Of a stretch of DNA of 64,000 nt, positions 1-11,732 are shown piece by piece. The stretch spans positions 37,920,501 to 37,984,500 of the forward strand of contig OY978526.1 of the NCBI GenBank assembly GCA_963854835.1, in the 5' to 3' direction. Positions within the stretch are counted from its first letter, which is position 1. Each line of letters begins with the position of its first letter. Both the position numbers and the translations under genes were made by a program. The notes beneath the pieces were generated by a model that saw only the letters and a list, made by a program, of their open reading frames with translations, was not told where the DNA came from and did no database searches. The stretch is from Megamerina dolium. Lineage: Eukaryota > Arthropoda > Insecta > Diptera > Megamerinidae.

Positions 1-3000
1 AAAGAAAAAATATGTTTCAAACAAAATTCGGATACTGCATATACAAAAAAGGAGGCCAAAGTTACAAAATTTGTGAGCGAAAATGTTGAGGAGAAAGGCA
101 ATACCAATAATTCGGACGAAAATAATGCGTATGCACAAGGTGCTATTGATAACACTGCAATTACAGAAATGGATCATAATGAAAATACCCCAAGAAATAT
201 GGAGACACAAGAGAGTGACGATGATAGTTCAGAACATGAACAAAGGATTGATAAAGAAACAACAATTACACATATTATGCAGGGCGTTTTAAGAGATGAT
301 GAAAACCAATCCGAAAATTCCCAGCAAAATTTTAGTAGTACAATCACAAAAAGGGACCCTAACGATTCGAAATATGTGAAGAGAAATATGGAGGTGAAAG
401 ACAGTAGAAGTAGCTCGGAAGAAGATTATCAGTATGTTGAAGACTCTATAATTACAAACTTTCAACCTAAAGATGCAAGAATTACAAGAGTATATATAGA
501 GGCGGAAAGTGATGGCAGCTCAGGAAAACCATCACTTTCTGAATTACATCAAGAAAGTGGAGACTCGAATGAAATGATTGCAGAAATCACTCAGTTTAAT
601 GATCTAGATACGCTATTGTCCCAAGCACCAACCCCACCAACACATGACTTATTTCAAGACGAACAATTGGAGTCGGTCGAACCTTTGATTATAAAAGTAT
701 TTAAGCATAATTCTGCTGCAAATCCTACTGTAAAAAGTCAACGTAACGCAAATCAGCTAGATTTGGCAATAGAAGCTGTAATCATTATTCAAAGATTTTA
801 CAGAAAATACCTTAAACGAAAAATGATCGTAATCACTGAATATACAAGTTCTCCTAATAGAGAACAACGGCAACACGAAATTGTTTCGGAGAACGCTGCT
901 GCGTCCATTATACAAAAAGCTTTTCGAAACTATTTAAAGCAAAAGAACTCATTGGATGATTCGCAACCAAGCGATAGTAATAATTCATTAGAAAGAAATT
1001 ATGAAATTTTAATTAGCGATAAATTTACACGTAACACTAAAAATGAAATTGAGAATAATGAATCCACTCAAGTAAGCTGGTTTGTCGGCAATGATCCGAT
1101 AGTGACAACAAAATTAAAAAATATTTCCGGTCCACCTGCTACTATTGATTCCATTGACACTAACGCAAGCGCTAGTAATGATAGTAGTAATGCATGTAAT
1201 CAAACTTTGACACCTATAAATTCTTCTAATATTAACTTAGTAGAAATTGTACCATTAGAAGCTAGCAGCACAAACTTTCAATCTTTACAAAATTCCTCCG
1301 AATTAGTTTCAAAAGTAGACAATTTTAATAATAATCACACAGAAAATGCTATACAAAAACTTGATAAATATAACATTCCGATTGATGATAAGACCTTGGA
1401 CATTTCTGCACAACTAATTGGATTTAATGGCAAAGAAAATAAAGGTAAGTCTATATGTTGATCAGTGAGCAATGTGAGCAAGTTAGCAATATACATAGCA
1501 GTTTTCAATTATTGAAGCTATTATTCTTATATAAAATTTGCATGATTCTTTCGCATTAAAGCTACGCTAATAACACTGTGATATCTAATCGTTATCAGGT
1601 CAGCAGGTTAATCAAAATCAAAATCAATAGCTCAATCGTTTTCCAACCGATTTCCGATTTTTTTCAGTCCTCGAAAGGAGAAAATTATATCTTTCGAAAA
1701 ATGTATTTAATTTTGTTGGATTAATGAAATCATTTTCAGTTTTTTGAAAGACCATCACTGATTGCCCGCTTTTTCCTAATTTCAAATATTATAGCAATAA
1801 CTTCTTGACGTAGTTTGTTAAAAATTTTAACGTTTTATGAAATCACACGAAATGCCATTTATCGAAATCGATTGCAACGACAGGGTATTTCACCAAGAGG
1901 TGTCATTTTACATTTCCCATTACTTTTTCAGGTGTCAACATTCAACTGTCTTTCGTTTACGTTTGACAAAAAAGAAATTGAGATTAAAATAGTGAAAATT
2001 CGTAAAGTTCGTACTGTTTTTCCGTTTACCATCACCAAGCGCCTTCTCGCACAGCTGTAGTGAAATTAATCGATAAATTCGAACGTCTCGGACAATTTAG
2101 TGATATAAAGACTCCAACTTGTGCTCGCCCGGCTAGGTCAACTTAAAATAACGCAGCTGTAGCTGAGAATGTGGCTGAACACCCAGATTTGTTAATTTCG
2201 AAACGATTACAGCAACCGGGACTATCCAAAACCACTTTGCATAGTATTTTGCATAAAGATCTTGATTGGGTGCTGGAAATGCATGAAGGAAGTCACAATT
2301 TCTCAAACAAAATTATTCTGAGTGACGAGGCTCAATTATTATTTTCATCAGGAAGGCGCCATATGCCATACAGCTAGTGATACAATGGCTCTATTGCATG
2401 AAAAATTTACTTGACGTGTGATTCCTCGAAATAGAGACTTGGAATGACGGTCGAAATCGTGCGACTTAAACTCATTGTCCTTTTTTTGAGGTGACAACAA
2501 TATTTGATCTGTTATTCGCGAGATTCAGACGCAATTATGTAAAAATGAGATGAAAGTTTCATCACATTTTTCGTTTCATATGGCCAATATGCAGGAAGAG
2601 CGGCGGCGGATATTTGGTAGATATTGTGTTTCATTACTAACCTCAGAGTTTGTACTTTGGATTAAAATGCAATTATTAGCTCTTTACGCAAAAACATTGC
2701 TTCTTTTAAATTTAACATGACACCTTTCGTTGAAAGATGCTGTATTAGGAGTTATGACTTAGCTATTGATTGTTAAATGATGCAATATTTCAGATGGAAG
2801 GCTGGAAGGGCTCTTCTAGAATTTGATGCTGAATAATATATTTTCATTTTGTGTAGCGTTGATTAACTGAATTTGTTCACTTTTGTTTTAAACACTCCAA
2901 ATGCACCTGCCTGAATATGAGACCAGCAAGAACCAATGTTCTTAGTTAGTAAATTACAAAAAATTTTAATCACTACTGGCCCACAATTAAAACACTGACT

Positions 3001-5308
3001 TTATTTATTATTCTTATTTACTTTAAAGGTGACGATGGAAAAATAACTGGAAAAATAAATAACGAGGATGATATCGAAGATATGAAAGTTTCTAATAGTG
3101 GCAATTTAGCTAAAATTACAATGGATTTCATTAACTTTGAGCGCGATAGTGGTAATATGCTTTCTTCCGGCAACCCTTTTGCAGAACATCAGCTGAACGC
3201 TAATAAGGATTTAATACTGAAAGAAAAATCACATGAAGAATCAAATGTTCCATACGAAAGAATAGAAGAACCATGTACTAAAAAACACGCATATTTGACG
3301 CATAACAAAGATGAAAAGGAATCCGACTACGAACCCTCTGAAAATTTATCGAATATTAATACTGACACAGATCAGGATTCATCCTTGGAAGAGACTGTAG
3401 ATGACTTCACAAAGAAATTACAAGAAACAGATGATTTCATTAAACGAATCCAGAAAAGGCATGCTACCGAGGTGAAAGCAAAATCAGTTGATGAGCACAG
3501 TACTAGAAATTTTTCCGAACCAAATATTCAACCTATGAATGAGCTTGATAAAATAAATTCTCCCGAAACGGACGAAGAGGAAGTTGTCATATCGCGGAGC
3601 TTGCAACGCGAAGATACTCGTGAAAGTTCCGGTCAAAGTGATTCAGTGGTTTTTGGTGACAACCCTACAAGAAATGGTAGTGATAATGAGGTGGTAGGAA
3701 TGGAAGCAATATCAGCATTGAAAAATGAGCGAGATCATAAAACATTGCAGAAAACAGTGACCATCGATGAAACCGTACAATATATTCGTACACCAGAGAG
3801 TAAGACGACAACTAGCACGAGCAGTCTTTGTTTAGACGACGACACCACAGAAAGTATACGGAAAAAGATGATGGCATTCTCATTGTCAGAAGTGGATTCC
3901 GATAGGGGAAGCTCTAGCAAAAGTATTGAAAAGGACAGTTTAGATCATGATGATTTTGATATAAGTACAGCTTTAAAAGACACTCTAGGGACATCCACAG
4001 AAACGGAGTCGACAATTGTGTCTGCAGCTACAAAGATACAAGCTGGTACAAGAGGATTTCTAACCAGAAGGCGCTTACATCGCGCTAGTTTGGAAACTAA
4101 ATCATCAAACTATGACGATACTAAAGCTTCATTTGGAAATGATGCAATCAATGAATCTCTAGAGAATCTAATTAAGAACGATGCAGCAAAAACGATTCAG
4201 CATGCATTTCGAAAACATTATCCAAAGAAATTCACCAGTGAAAAAGCAACAGTCGCAGAATCAAGAGACAAAAGAAACATTACGTATAACCCTTTAAGTC
4301 TAGAAAGCAGTTTAGCTGCCAGACGATTGACATTACAACGCGGTAACGCTTTGCACACATCTTCGCCTCCACAAGAAGATAACGCAAACATAAGCAAATC
4401 CAAGCAAAGTATGTATTAGTTCTGGTTATATTTTTTATCTATCTAACATCCAATGTGGTTGAATTTTGGGTTTGGAAAAAATTACCTAGTTGTACGTACC
4501 TAATTATAGTTAATTGAGAGATTACCTTGGAGACATCTCGAACCAACCGGGCAAAATTGAAATTGTCCTATAACTCAGTCAAAACGTATATTTTATTATA
4601 ACTTTAACATTTAATACCCGATTTGCAGAGGATATAATTCGTTGAAGTTGTCTCGATGAACTCTTTATTTACACTTAGAAACGTTGCTCTTTCAATCCTC
4701 TGCCTTTGTCAGCTTGGTGTTTGAGTTCTTTAAATAAGTTGGTTAATGGTTGGATATAATCTTTATTATGTTATTATACCACCATCTACGTTCTTTACAG
4801 ACACTCTTTCCCTAACAGAAATCATTGAAATGGGTACGTCGGTATTTACAACGGCTTCCAACCCTACCTACCTATACAAAGAGGGTTTTCCATTCTCCAT
4901 TGATCGTTGTTAGAATAATTCTAATATATAAACATATAGGCCCGTAGTTCTAGTCAAAGTTAGAATCATGTTAAAGTTAGATTCGACTTGTTTGACATAT
5001 TTCCCATACAAAAATCTGTCTGATCTGTCTGATTCCAACTTTGACTATAACTACAGGCCATATTGCTTTATTTCAACTTGTTGATTTCATATTTTTATTA
5101 CACAGGTGATAGTAAGAAAACGACACTAAAATCGGATGCTGCACATGCAAGAAAAATGGATTACAAATTGAAGTGGATGTCTATGAGGCAAAATTCAATG
5201 CCGGTACAAATCGAATCAGAAGTGCTTCGTCTCATACCAAAACATATGCGTAAGCGTATCAAAAGCGCTGAGAACGAGAAAAAGCGCAAACAAGTTTTCA
5301 AAGATTAA
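1..5308 (+). CDS. Large IQ-motif (calmodulin-binding) protein, 5'-partial, three exons visible
   Basis: The reading frame is already open at base 1, so the start lies off the window. Exons: 1-1444 (donor GTAAGT at 1445), 3029-4408 (acceptor AG at 3027-3028, donor GTATGT at 4409) and 5106-5308 (acceptor AG at 5104-5105, stop TAA). Both introns are phase 1 and the frame stays open across both joins, giving at least about 1008 residues. Four IQ-like helices are visible, near nt 772-820, 895-945, 4024-4078 and 4180-4232 (patterns such as KIQAGTRGFLTRRR). The rest is acidic, Ser/Asn/Glu-rich and probably disordered; the C-terminus is basic. IQ motifs bind calmodulin or myosin-type light chains, so a scaffold or signalling role is inferred. 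I do not recognise the orthologue. Both introns carry transposon remains. Confidence 0.8.
1960..2640 (+). mobile_element. Degenerate Tc1/mariner-superfamily transposase remnant in intron 1
   Basis: Conceptual translation with frame changes gives a recognisable series of transposase blocks: an N-terminal DNA-binding part (IDKFERLGQFSDIKTP near 2068-2115), KIILSDEAQ near 2308-2335 holding the first catalytic Asp, a GATCHTA block near 2353, a KSCDLNS block near 2455 where the second catalytic region should lie, and a C-terminal GGGYLVDIVFH block near 2603-2635. Stops and frameshifts are scattered throughout and no inverted ends are visible. A related fragment lies at 21633-21835. It is certainly inactive. 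Confidence 0.75.
4939..5059. mobile_element. Short MITE-like inverted-repeat element in intron 2
   Basis: About 30 bp at the left end (GGCCCGTAGTTCTAGTCAAA onward) matches the reverse complement of the right end (GGCCTGTAGTTATAGTCAAA onward) with about four mismatches. The total is about 121 bp with no coding capacity, flanked by ATA on both sides. It sits only ~45 bp upstream of the 3' splice acceptor at 5104-5105. Confidence 0.7.
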
Positions 5309-6150
5309 AATACTTTGTTGTTTTTGTTTTCTCATAATATGTATCTACTAATATTGAATAATATCACCGCTATGTGCTTTGTTTACAACACGGTAATTAA
5401 ATAAAATTATTTGCTAATTAATTATGCTGATTTACTATTTTTGAACTTCTATAAAAAATTCCACAGGGCAAATTTTTTTCATTGTAAGGACAATTAATAA
5501 TTAATTAAAGCAATTGAAATATGCATTAAATACGTGAGGAAGTTTTCAGGCGGTAAGCTCCTGACATCGGATGGTGTTGCAATTGCTGTTGATGCTTAAT
5601 TTTGATTTATCGTAAGCAATAAAAATTCGCGAATCTTCACTCCACGTTATAAAATAATGCTTTTATATTTTTAAACCAATTCAACGTAAAATTTTCGTGA
5701 CTAAACGAGAAAACTTAAAAGAAAGGAGAAACGTGCGCAATCGAAGGGTCGACAATAGCCTAGAATGGCTATTCGGTCTCAGATTATTCTTTTTTCTAAC
5801 AACAAGCAAATCAAAAAGTGGCGATTGGCAAATGGGGCGTGTTGCCAAATCTGGTAGCACGCCCCATTCTTTTAACACAATGAACAATTATTGAGTGGAC
5901 AAAAATAGTAAACGTGGTTTGATTTTCATGAAATATAGTACATGCCAATATTTCATCCTAATTTAGAAAAAACCAACAAATTTTCCAAATCGAACAAGTA
6001 TCACGCCCTCTTCCCATATAAAATATAATTTATTAATGCGATAACTTGGTGAATATCATTAGCAGAAAGTTTTGTCACTAGTTGTAAATCGAAAATAAAT
6101 TTTATAAATTTGCAAGCCAACTTCTTTATTCTTCAAAATCAAATTAATAA
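5309..6150. other. Intergenic, no gene seen; contains a GC-rich hairpin
   Basis: AT-rich 3' UTR and intergenic DNA. The only structure seen is a perfect 11-bp inverted repeat, AATGGGGCGTG at 5831-5841 and CACGCCCCATT at 5858-5868, around a 16-nt loop. The short open frames that cover it have no recognisable domain. Confidence 0.6.
5400..5405 (+). other. Poly(A) signal of the IQ-protein gene
   Basis: AATAAA lies about 92 bp after the stop codon at 5308, in an AT-rich stretch. This is a plausible 3' end for the gene. Confidence 0.5.
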
Positions 6151-6151
6151 T

Positions 6152-6690
6152 TCATATATCGTAGATTCTTCTATTTTTCAAAGCAAAGTACTTTTTTGTG
6201 ACATCGCCACAAGACTTTCCTTTCAGTGCAGTCACGTAATAAATTTTACAATGCGCCCAGATCACAATTTCTTGTTGTGGAAGGAGATACGCTGCTTTTA
6301 ACCTATCAATAGAAATTACTCGTTCGTTGTCTTTTACCTCAACAGTGAATGTCCTTTCTGTCCTTGCACGAAGAATCAGCATATCGGATTTGAATTGTTT
6401 CACCAAATCATTTTTATATTGTTAAGAAGCAGATGATGTATACAATTCTCCCGAAAGATACAGTTCAGTTTCCGTCATTGGTCAGTAATTATCTGTGCAG
6501 GAACTTCGAATCTTGACACCCAACCATGCATGAAAGCTTTAGCGACCGATTCCGCCGTGATGTCAATTATTGGAATCGCCTCAGGCCACCGAGTAAAGCT
6601 ATCAATACATGTTAAGAAGTACCTGTAACCTTCAGAAGACGGCAAGGGTCCAACGATATCAATACTGACCATCTTGAACCACTCGTTGCT
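6152..6690 (-). pseudogene. Ty3/gypsy integrase remnant
   Basis: Reading on the minus strand, 6690-6475 encodes an integrase-core fragment ([20 protein letters not shown] then RWPEAIP, ending IITDQ). Here the D of DIVGP is the first catalytic Asp and ITD the second. 6406-6152 encodes a gypsy pol C-terminal tail (VISIDRLKAAYL). The frames are not continuous and no LTRs are seen. It belongs to a different lineage from the three gypsy copies elsewhere in the window, because its residues differ widely. Confidence 0.75.
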
Positions 6691-6692
6691 AT

Positions 6693-7030
6693 CGATCGTT
6701 GAAATAGGTGGAAAATAAATACATAAAATACGATAGTTCTTATTCTAAATAAAATCCGTATGTAATAATTAATAAGTAATATTTTTCAAAGCTATTTAAC
6801 ACTTGGCCAAGTGTTGGTCTCTGCTATATATTGCCATTAAAGAATTGTTCTTAATCCAACGTAAAATTTTATCTATTTGTCCAGCTCGCAACAAAAGTGC
6901 GACACTTGTTCTTGCGTAGGCACGCATGTTAGTAACAAATAAAACTCTGATATTATTTATTACCAATTACTTTAAATATGCGGGATTGCATAAGATAGCT
7001 AGATAGATAGATAGATAGACCGATGATAGC
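6693..7030. repeat. Non-coding stretch with a perfect palindrome and a (GATA)n microsatellite
   Basis: 6798-6815 reads AACACTTGGCCAAGTGTT, a perfect 18-bp palindrome. 6993-7019 is a short GATA/TAGA microsatellite with one interruption. No coding sequence is seen. This stretch is where the 3' end of the neighbouring hAT element should lie, but I could not find a terminal repeat matching its other end. Confidence 0.6.
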
Positions 7031-8464
7031 TTATAATTTCTTATAATAGTTTAGGTTGTATTTTAACACGACTCTGTTTTCGAACATACTGTCAGACAAT
7101 TTGAGACTCCTCGGCAGATTTGTCATTGTCGCAAAAGAAAAAAGCCTTTTAATTGGAACCGACGATGGTAAAGATGTGTTGTATTTAATGAAAATACTTT
7201 TTATCTCCGGATATCTATTGAGTAGTTGCAAATCACAGCTTTCTTCAGCAAAAATATGTAGCATTAAGAGTTCAGCTTTAGTGATTGGTGCATTGGACGA
7301 GCTTTGGTTTATATCTGTTGCTGAAATATTGGAGTCAGAGTCAGAGTCAAAATTGAAAAACGAAATTTTCTCGGATTGTTTTTTTGTTGCCACTGTTGTC
7401 ACTACATTTTCATTCATTTGCTTAGAAATACAGGTCTTAAAAACTTGTACGATTTTTGTACGATCCGCGAGCTCTAAACAAGTTAACCATTTATTTTTAA
7501 ATATTGGGGACGATAATGCCGATATAGCTGCATTTTCCGCTTCATGGGTGCTGATGTCGAACATTTTTTGAAACCTTTTTTCAACACTCTCTCTGTATGC
7601 CTTAATCAAAGGGTTGCAAAAGGAAAAGTTGTTCTTGTTTTCAGTTATTTTAGGTTTTTTCCTTAAAGCCAGGAGGCACGGAAGAACTATCCCATAATAT
7701 GCGTTGGTCTCACTCTGCATTATGTCGATGGCTTCTGCCAATGGCGCAGTACAAGCCAAATACTCTTGTATGTAATCGATTTCATGGTCTCTAAATGCAT
7801 CTTTTATATTTAATGGCCCAGGTAACAGCAAGTTTTTTTCTTTGATGTTGTAAATTTGCTGAAGCGCATCAAACAGGCTATTCCATCTAGTCTCACCAGG
7901 TCGGCTTAACGTGTGCTGTAATACGCTCTGCATTATTTCAGCACTCTTTGGTCGTCCTGCAGCATTCCACAAAACATTACATGAAGAAGTAACTTCAGGT
8001 GGATGAGAGTCTGGCACAACTTCATTAACAATACTAATATTGGTTAAATTCACACCGAACATTTTAAAAGCTTTTACGAAATTGCTGCCATTGTCCGTCA
8101 CCGATGCTACGATTTTATTCGCATCGAGGTCACAATCTGTATGAATTTCTTGAATGATTTCTGACACTCTATCGCAACTATGGACGCCTTTGAATCTTTT
8201 GCAAGCTAATGCCACTGAAACTCTGAGTAGAGCATTGGTGATCACACCGATAAAACTTCTATTTGTGCAGGACCAAATGTCTGTTGTTGTGCACACAAAG
8301 TCTACTTGTTTTAATTCCGACTTTATCTTCATCACTTGAACATCGTGGTGGTTTTCAATGCGACGCCCCAGGGTACGTCGACTCATCAGAGATAAACCCA
8401 TTTTAAAAATGTCCAAATCCATAAATATTTTTGAAAAATATGGATCTTCCACTAATAGAATCAT
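7031..8464 (-). pseudogene. hAT-superfamily transposase, N-terminally truncated
   Basis: A long open frame of 477 residues resembles hAT transposases. It shows the CTTTDIWSC block (first catalytic Asp), SVTDNGSNFVKAF (second Asp block), a long insertion domain, and a C-terminal dimerisation region with SSVPIKRLFSFA. Full-length hAT proteins run ~600-700 residues and start with a BED zinc finger, which is missing. Just upstream, beyond 8464, the minus strand keeps an N-terminal-like block (KITQEQFDEN) in another frame followed by a stop, indicating a frameshift. The core frame is remarkably free of stops for a dead element, so decay is recent or the core was retained. Confidence 0.85.
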
Positions 8465-8753
8465 CGAGTGTATAAAATATTTTCGTCAAATTGTTCTTGT
8501 GTAATTTTATACTCATTTGATTTATTTTTAATTAATTGTTAATTAAATTTTTCATTGTATTTTTCATTGTTTCATAGAACAATTAAAAAGTTGATTTCAA
8601 TTAAACTTTTAGTTGCAATGAACGATCACAATTTTAATTGTAATTAATTTAATTGCAATGTGTAATTAAATGTTTAATTGCAATAAATTTGATTGCAATT
8701 ACTTTTTCAATCAATTAACAAGTTGATTGAAAAATTAATTATTTAACGCCCTA
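8465..8753 (-). repeat. AT-rich 5' end of the hAT element with a candidate terminal repeat
   Basis: This stretch is dense in AATTGCAAT/ATTGCAATT and TTAATTAA motifs that can fold on themselves. On the minus strand its outer edge at 8753 reads TAGGGCGTTAAATAATT. That resembles a hAT terminal inverted repeat (often CAGGG or TAGGG). A partner repeat on the other side was not found, so the boundary is inferred. Confidence 0.45.
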
Positions 8754-9477
8754 CAGTGACTTCACAATATTGTAATATTTTTTGCTTTATATTGGATATT
8801 CACACAAAATTCATTATTTCTTTGAGCAGTGAGAACATCTAAGCTAAAATCGGATCAACTGTTGTAAGTGCAGAACTTACAAGCAGGGTGTGGAGAACGA
8901 TCAAAATACGATATTTCGCTCAACTAATCACTGCTCGAAATTGAACGTTTCCAATTCGTAGCGAGTGAGAAAGATACGGAACGAACGAAAGCATTTACGA
9001 TATATTTCGAGCGCTCGCCAACGTTCTTTAAAATTACGAACGATCAATTACCACTGCCAGCCTCGCATTTTTTATCGATCGCGATCGTTCATTTCACCAT
9101 TGATGTTTAATATTATTCCCATTAAAAAAAAAGTTGTGTATATATATTAAAAAATTAAGTATTTCACAACAAACATTAAATTTACAATAGAAAAGAATGT
9201 TCGCCTGTACAAAGAGACGACCGTTCGTTTTTGAATGATTGCATGCAATGACTTTTAGTACCAGCGCTCATGGTTGCGAATTATCGGTTACGTGCGTTCG
9301 TTCGTTTATTGTGTGTATACATGAACTCACTAGCGAACATTCGTTTGCTTAAGTATTTATCACTATAAAATACAATCGAAAATGAGCTAAAGTGAGAGAG
9401 ATCGTATTGTTAACCGATTACGAGTGGTTTTTCCGCATCTTGCTTATAAGTGCCAATAACAAAATTCTACATCTACA
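8754..9477. other. Intergenic, no gene seen; rich in CGTTC/GAACG
   Basis: No coding sequence recognised. CGTTCG/GAACGA-type pentamers recur between about 8890 and 9360, and 9076-9087 is the perfect palindrome CGATCGCGATCG. The origin of this base pattern is unknown; it may be the tail of an old repeat. Confidence 0.5.
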
Positions 9478-9480
9478 TTA

Positions 9481-9597
9481 GGGTCATTTTCACAGTAGCA
9501 AGTTAACTCATAGAATAGAGTTAACTCGTAGTTTTCAGTGGCAAAACTGTTAGTTAACTCTATCCTATGAGTTAACTTGCTGTTGTGAAAATAGCCC
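9481..9597. mobile_element. Foldback MITE of 117 bp with TTA target duplication
   Basis: The element is almost entirely a hairpin. The left arm (GGGTCATTTTCACAGTAGCA onward, ~48 bp) matches the reverse complement of the right arm (GGGCTATTTTCACAACAGCA onward) with a few mismatches, leaving a loop of about 25 nt. TTA flanks both sides (9478-9480 and 9598-9600). A TTA duplication fits the TWA rule of PIF/Harbinger elements, though family assignment is inference. Confidence 0.8.
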
Positions 9598-9600
9598 TTA

Positions 9601-11442
9601 ATGAATCAATACTATATTATAATAACAACGGTACCGTACTATTGTTGAACCTTTGGTCCACTTTGTAGTATGTTATACAACTATATAACGGTTATGTACT
9701 TTTACAGCTCCAACGCTAACGCTGGCTGCTTCACAATTACAATATTCGAAATTTTGCTACGAAATTTCACATAAAAAGAAAAAATTTTCCACACATTTTG
9801 TTACTCGTATGTGTAGATATTTTTTACAATTTCAATTTAAGTACAATATTAAAATTCGCCAAGTAGCTTTTTTGATATTTTCAGTAAATACAGCAAAGGA
9901 AACAGTTTCTACCGGTTTAACTTCTAAAAAAAATTGTATAAGCTTATATTTAATATCTTATTTAATAACTCATAATCGCAATGGCATAATCGCATTATAT
10001 AAATGAAAAAAAAAAAAAATTCTAGCGTAGTATAAATGTCCTGACAACATCTGTGTCTAGTTCTACGTACGAGCAATGATCTATCGACAGTTTGTCCATG
10101 AATGGGTGCAAATGGAAACTTCACAATCAACGAAATCTATTTTGCCAGGAAAAATTCGCAAAGTTATTTAAGGTGATAGAATCGAAAGTTGCTCTCATCA
10201 TGATTATAGAAATGGAAATATCTTGGAACTCCGGCACAAGTCACTGTTTCCCCAAACAGAAATCAGGCGAATTTACAGTTTTTCGGAAGAGGACAAACAG
10301 CACAGTTTATTATACATATATGATGAATACAGCAAACACTCGAAATTTATTGCGTTTGTTCATCGGTGGTTCGAAATATAGAATGAAGGCTGCTCTGCTA
10401 CACAATAGAAATAAAAAACTATATATTCCGAAAGAACAGTAGCAACACAGCTTAGATTAGAAGAGGTTCAAGGCAGGAATAAATACTGGACTAAGATACT
10501 CAAACTAAGGCAGTCAAAAACTTTGATTGGGAGCTACAACTTCAAACGATTTAAAGAAAACATAAGGGATTGAAAACTGAAAACAACAGCTCCTACAGAT
10601 TCTGCTTAGAATATGTGCAATTGTCCAAGACGTAATAGTTATGAGCCGTCTGGACATTTTTATGCCACCCTTTCACATAAAGCTTGGCATTAGTACTTAA
10701 TTATCTATGCACTTAAAAATGTTGTTTCCAATTCGACATGATATTCAAATGCAACGCAATGCAATGCAACGCCCAATGCAACGTTGGTAACATTTAAAAG
10801 TATTGTTTACAGCTTTCTCGGTAACCGTAAATCAACAAATTTCAATTACACAATGTTTCAAATTGCCGAAGCGACGAGGTGGACCCTAACGCGTAAAACG
10901 GACGTCAAAATTGGAATAAGAAAGATGAATTTATTGAATTCGAATTCAGCACCCTATATTAACAAAAACTTTTAGTATCTAAAATGATGGTGTCGCCATT
11001 AGGTAGCTATACCTTAAGTTGCAATCGGTAATTATGTTTTCGTTATGTGGATTCGGCCCTGAGAACCTCATACCAAAAAATAATTCTGTCTAAAAAAATT
11101 ACACTACTTACCAGAAGAAAAGTATCTAAAAAAAGTATGTTTTCTAGACTAAGTTTGACCTGCTAAAGAAGAAAATGGCACTCATTTTTCTGAATAAGCG
11201 ATTTCGAAATATTCACGGAAAATATGTATTTTCGAACTTTTTCAGTTATTGGCAAAAATCTCGAAAACATTTTATCCATATCATATCATATGGTTTCTAC
11301 GCCATTCGAAAGGTGTGGTCTTCCTCCTTCCGACGATATACTATTTGAATTCGATGAAATTCGAAAAGAATTGTTTTTTTTTTTTGACATTTTTGAAAAT
11401 TTCTTATTTTCAGTTGATCCATTGAAATGAAAAAGAAATGTA
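9601..11442. other. Intergenic, no certain gene; possible old element fragment near 10640
   Basis: No host gene recognised. An open frame at 10092-10442 has no recognisable domain. Around 10637-10700 the + strand reads an open stretch including MPPFHIKLG, which faintly resembles a conserved block (PPLHIKLG) found in repetitive arthropod proteins. This is weak. Around 10748-10780 there is a short cluster of ATGCAACG-like direct repeats. Confidence 0.4.
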
Positions 11443-11732
11443 TTCAGATATTTTTAAGATGGGAGGTGAAAGATAATTTTATGGCGAAAATTTTAAGTTT
11501 AATTTTGATGAAAAGAGATGTGAAATGTAGAAGCATTATATAGCTCGATAGCTTTTTATTTATATGCACTTATATTGCATAGACAAACGAGTTTGGGTCT
11601 AAAATTTAATTTCCTATCTTCACGTAATACCTTCTAGCTTCTACATTTCTCAATTAATTTTAACATTATTATGCTTGAAAATTTCGCCATAAAATTATCT
11701 TTCACCTTCTATTTTAAAAATATGTGAAATCA
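11443..11732. repeat. Foldback element, arms of about 95 bp
   Basis: The left arm at ~11443-11538 and right arm at ~11631-11732 are imperfect inverted copies. The core GGTGAAAGATAATTTTATGG is identical in both, and AAATGTAGAAGC marks the inner ends. The spacer is about 90 bp. No coding capacity and no clear target duplication. Confidence 0.75.

Noticed and set aside
10092..10442. 116-codon frame as a small gene
   Set aside because: No recognisable domain, starts and splice context unremarkable, and chance frames of this size are expected.
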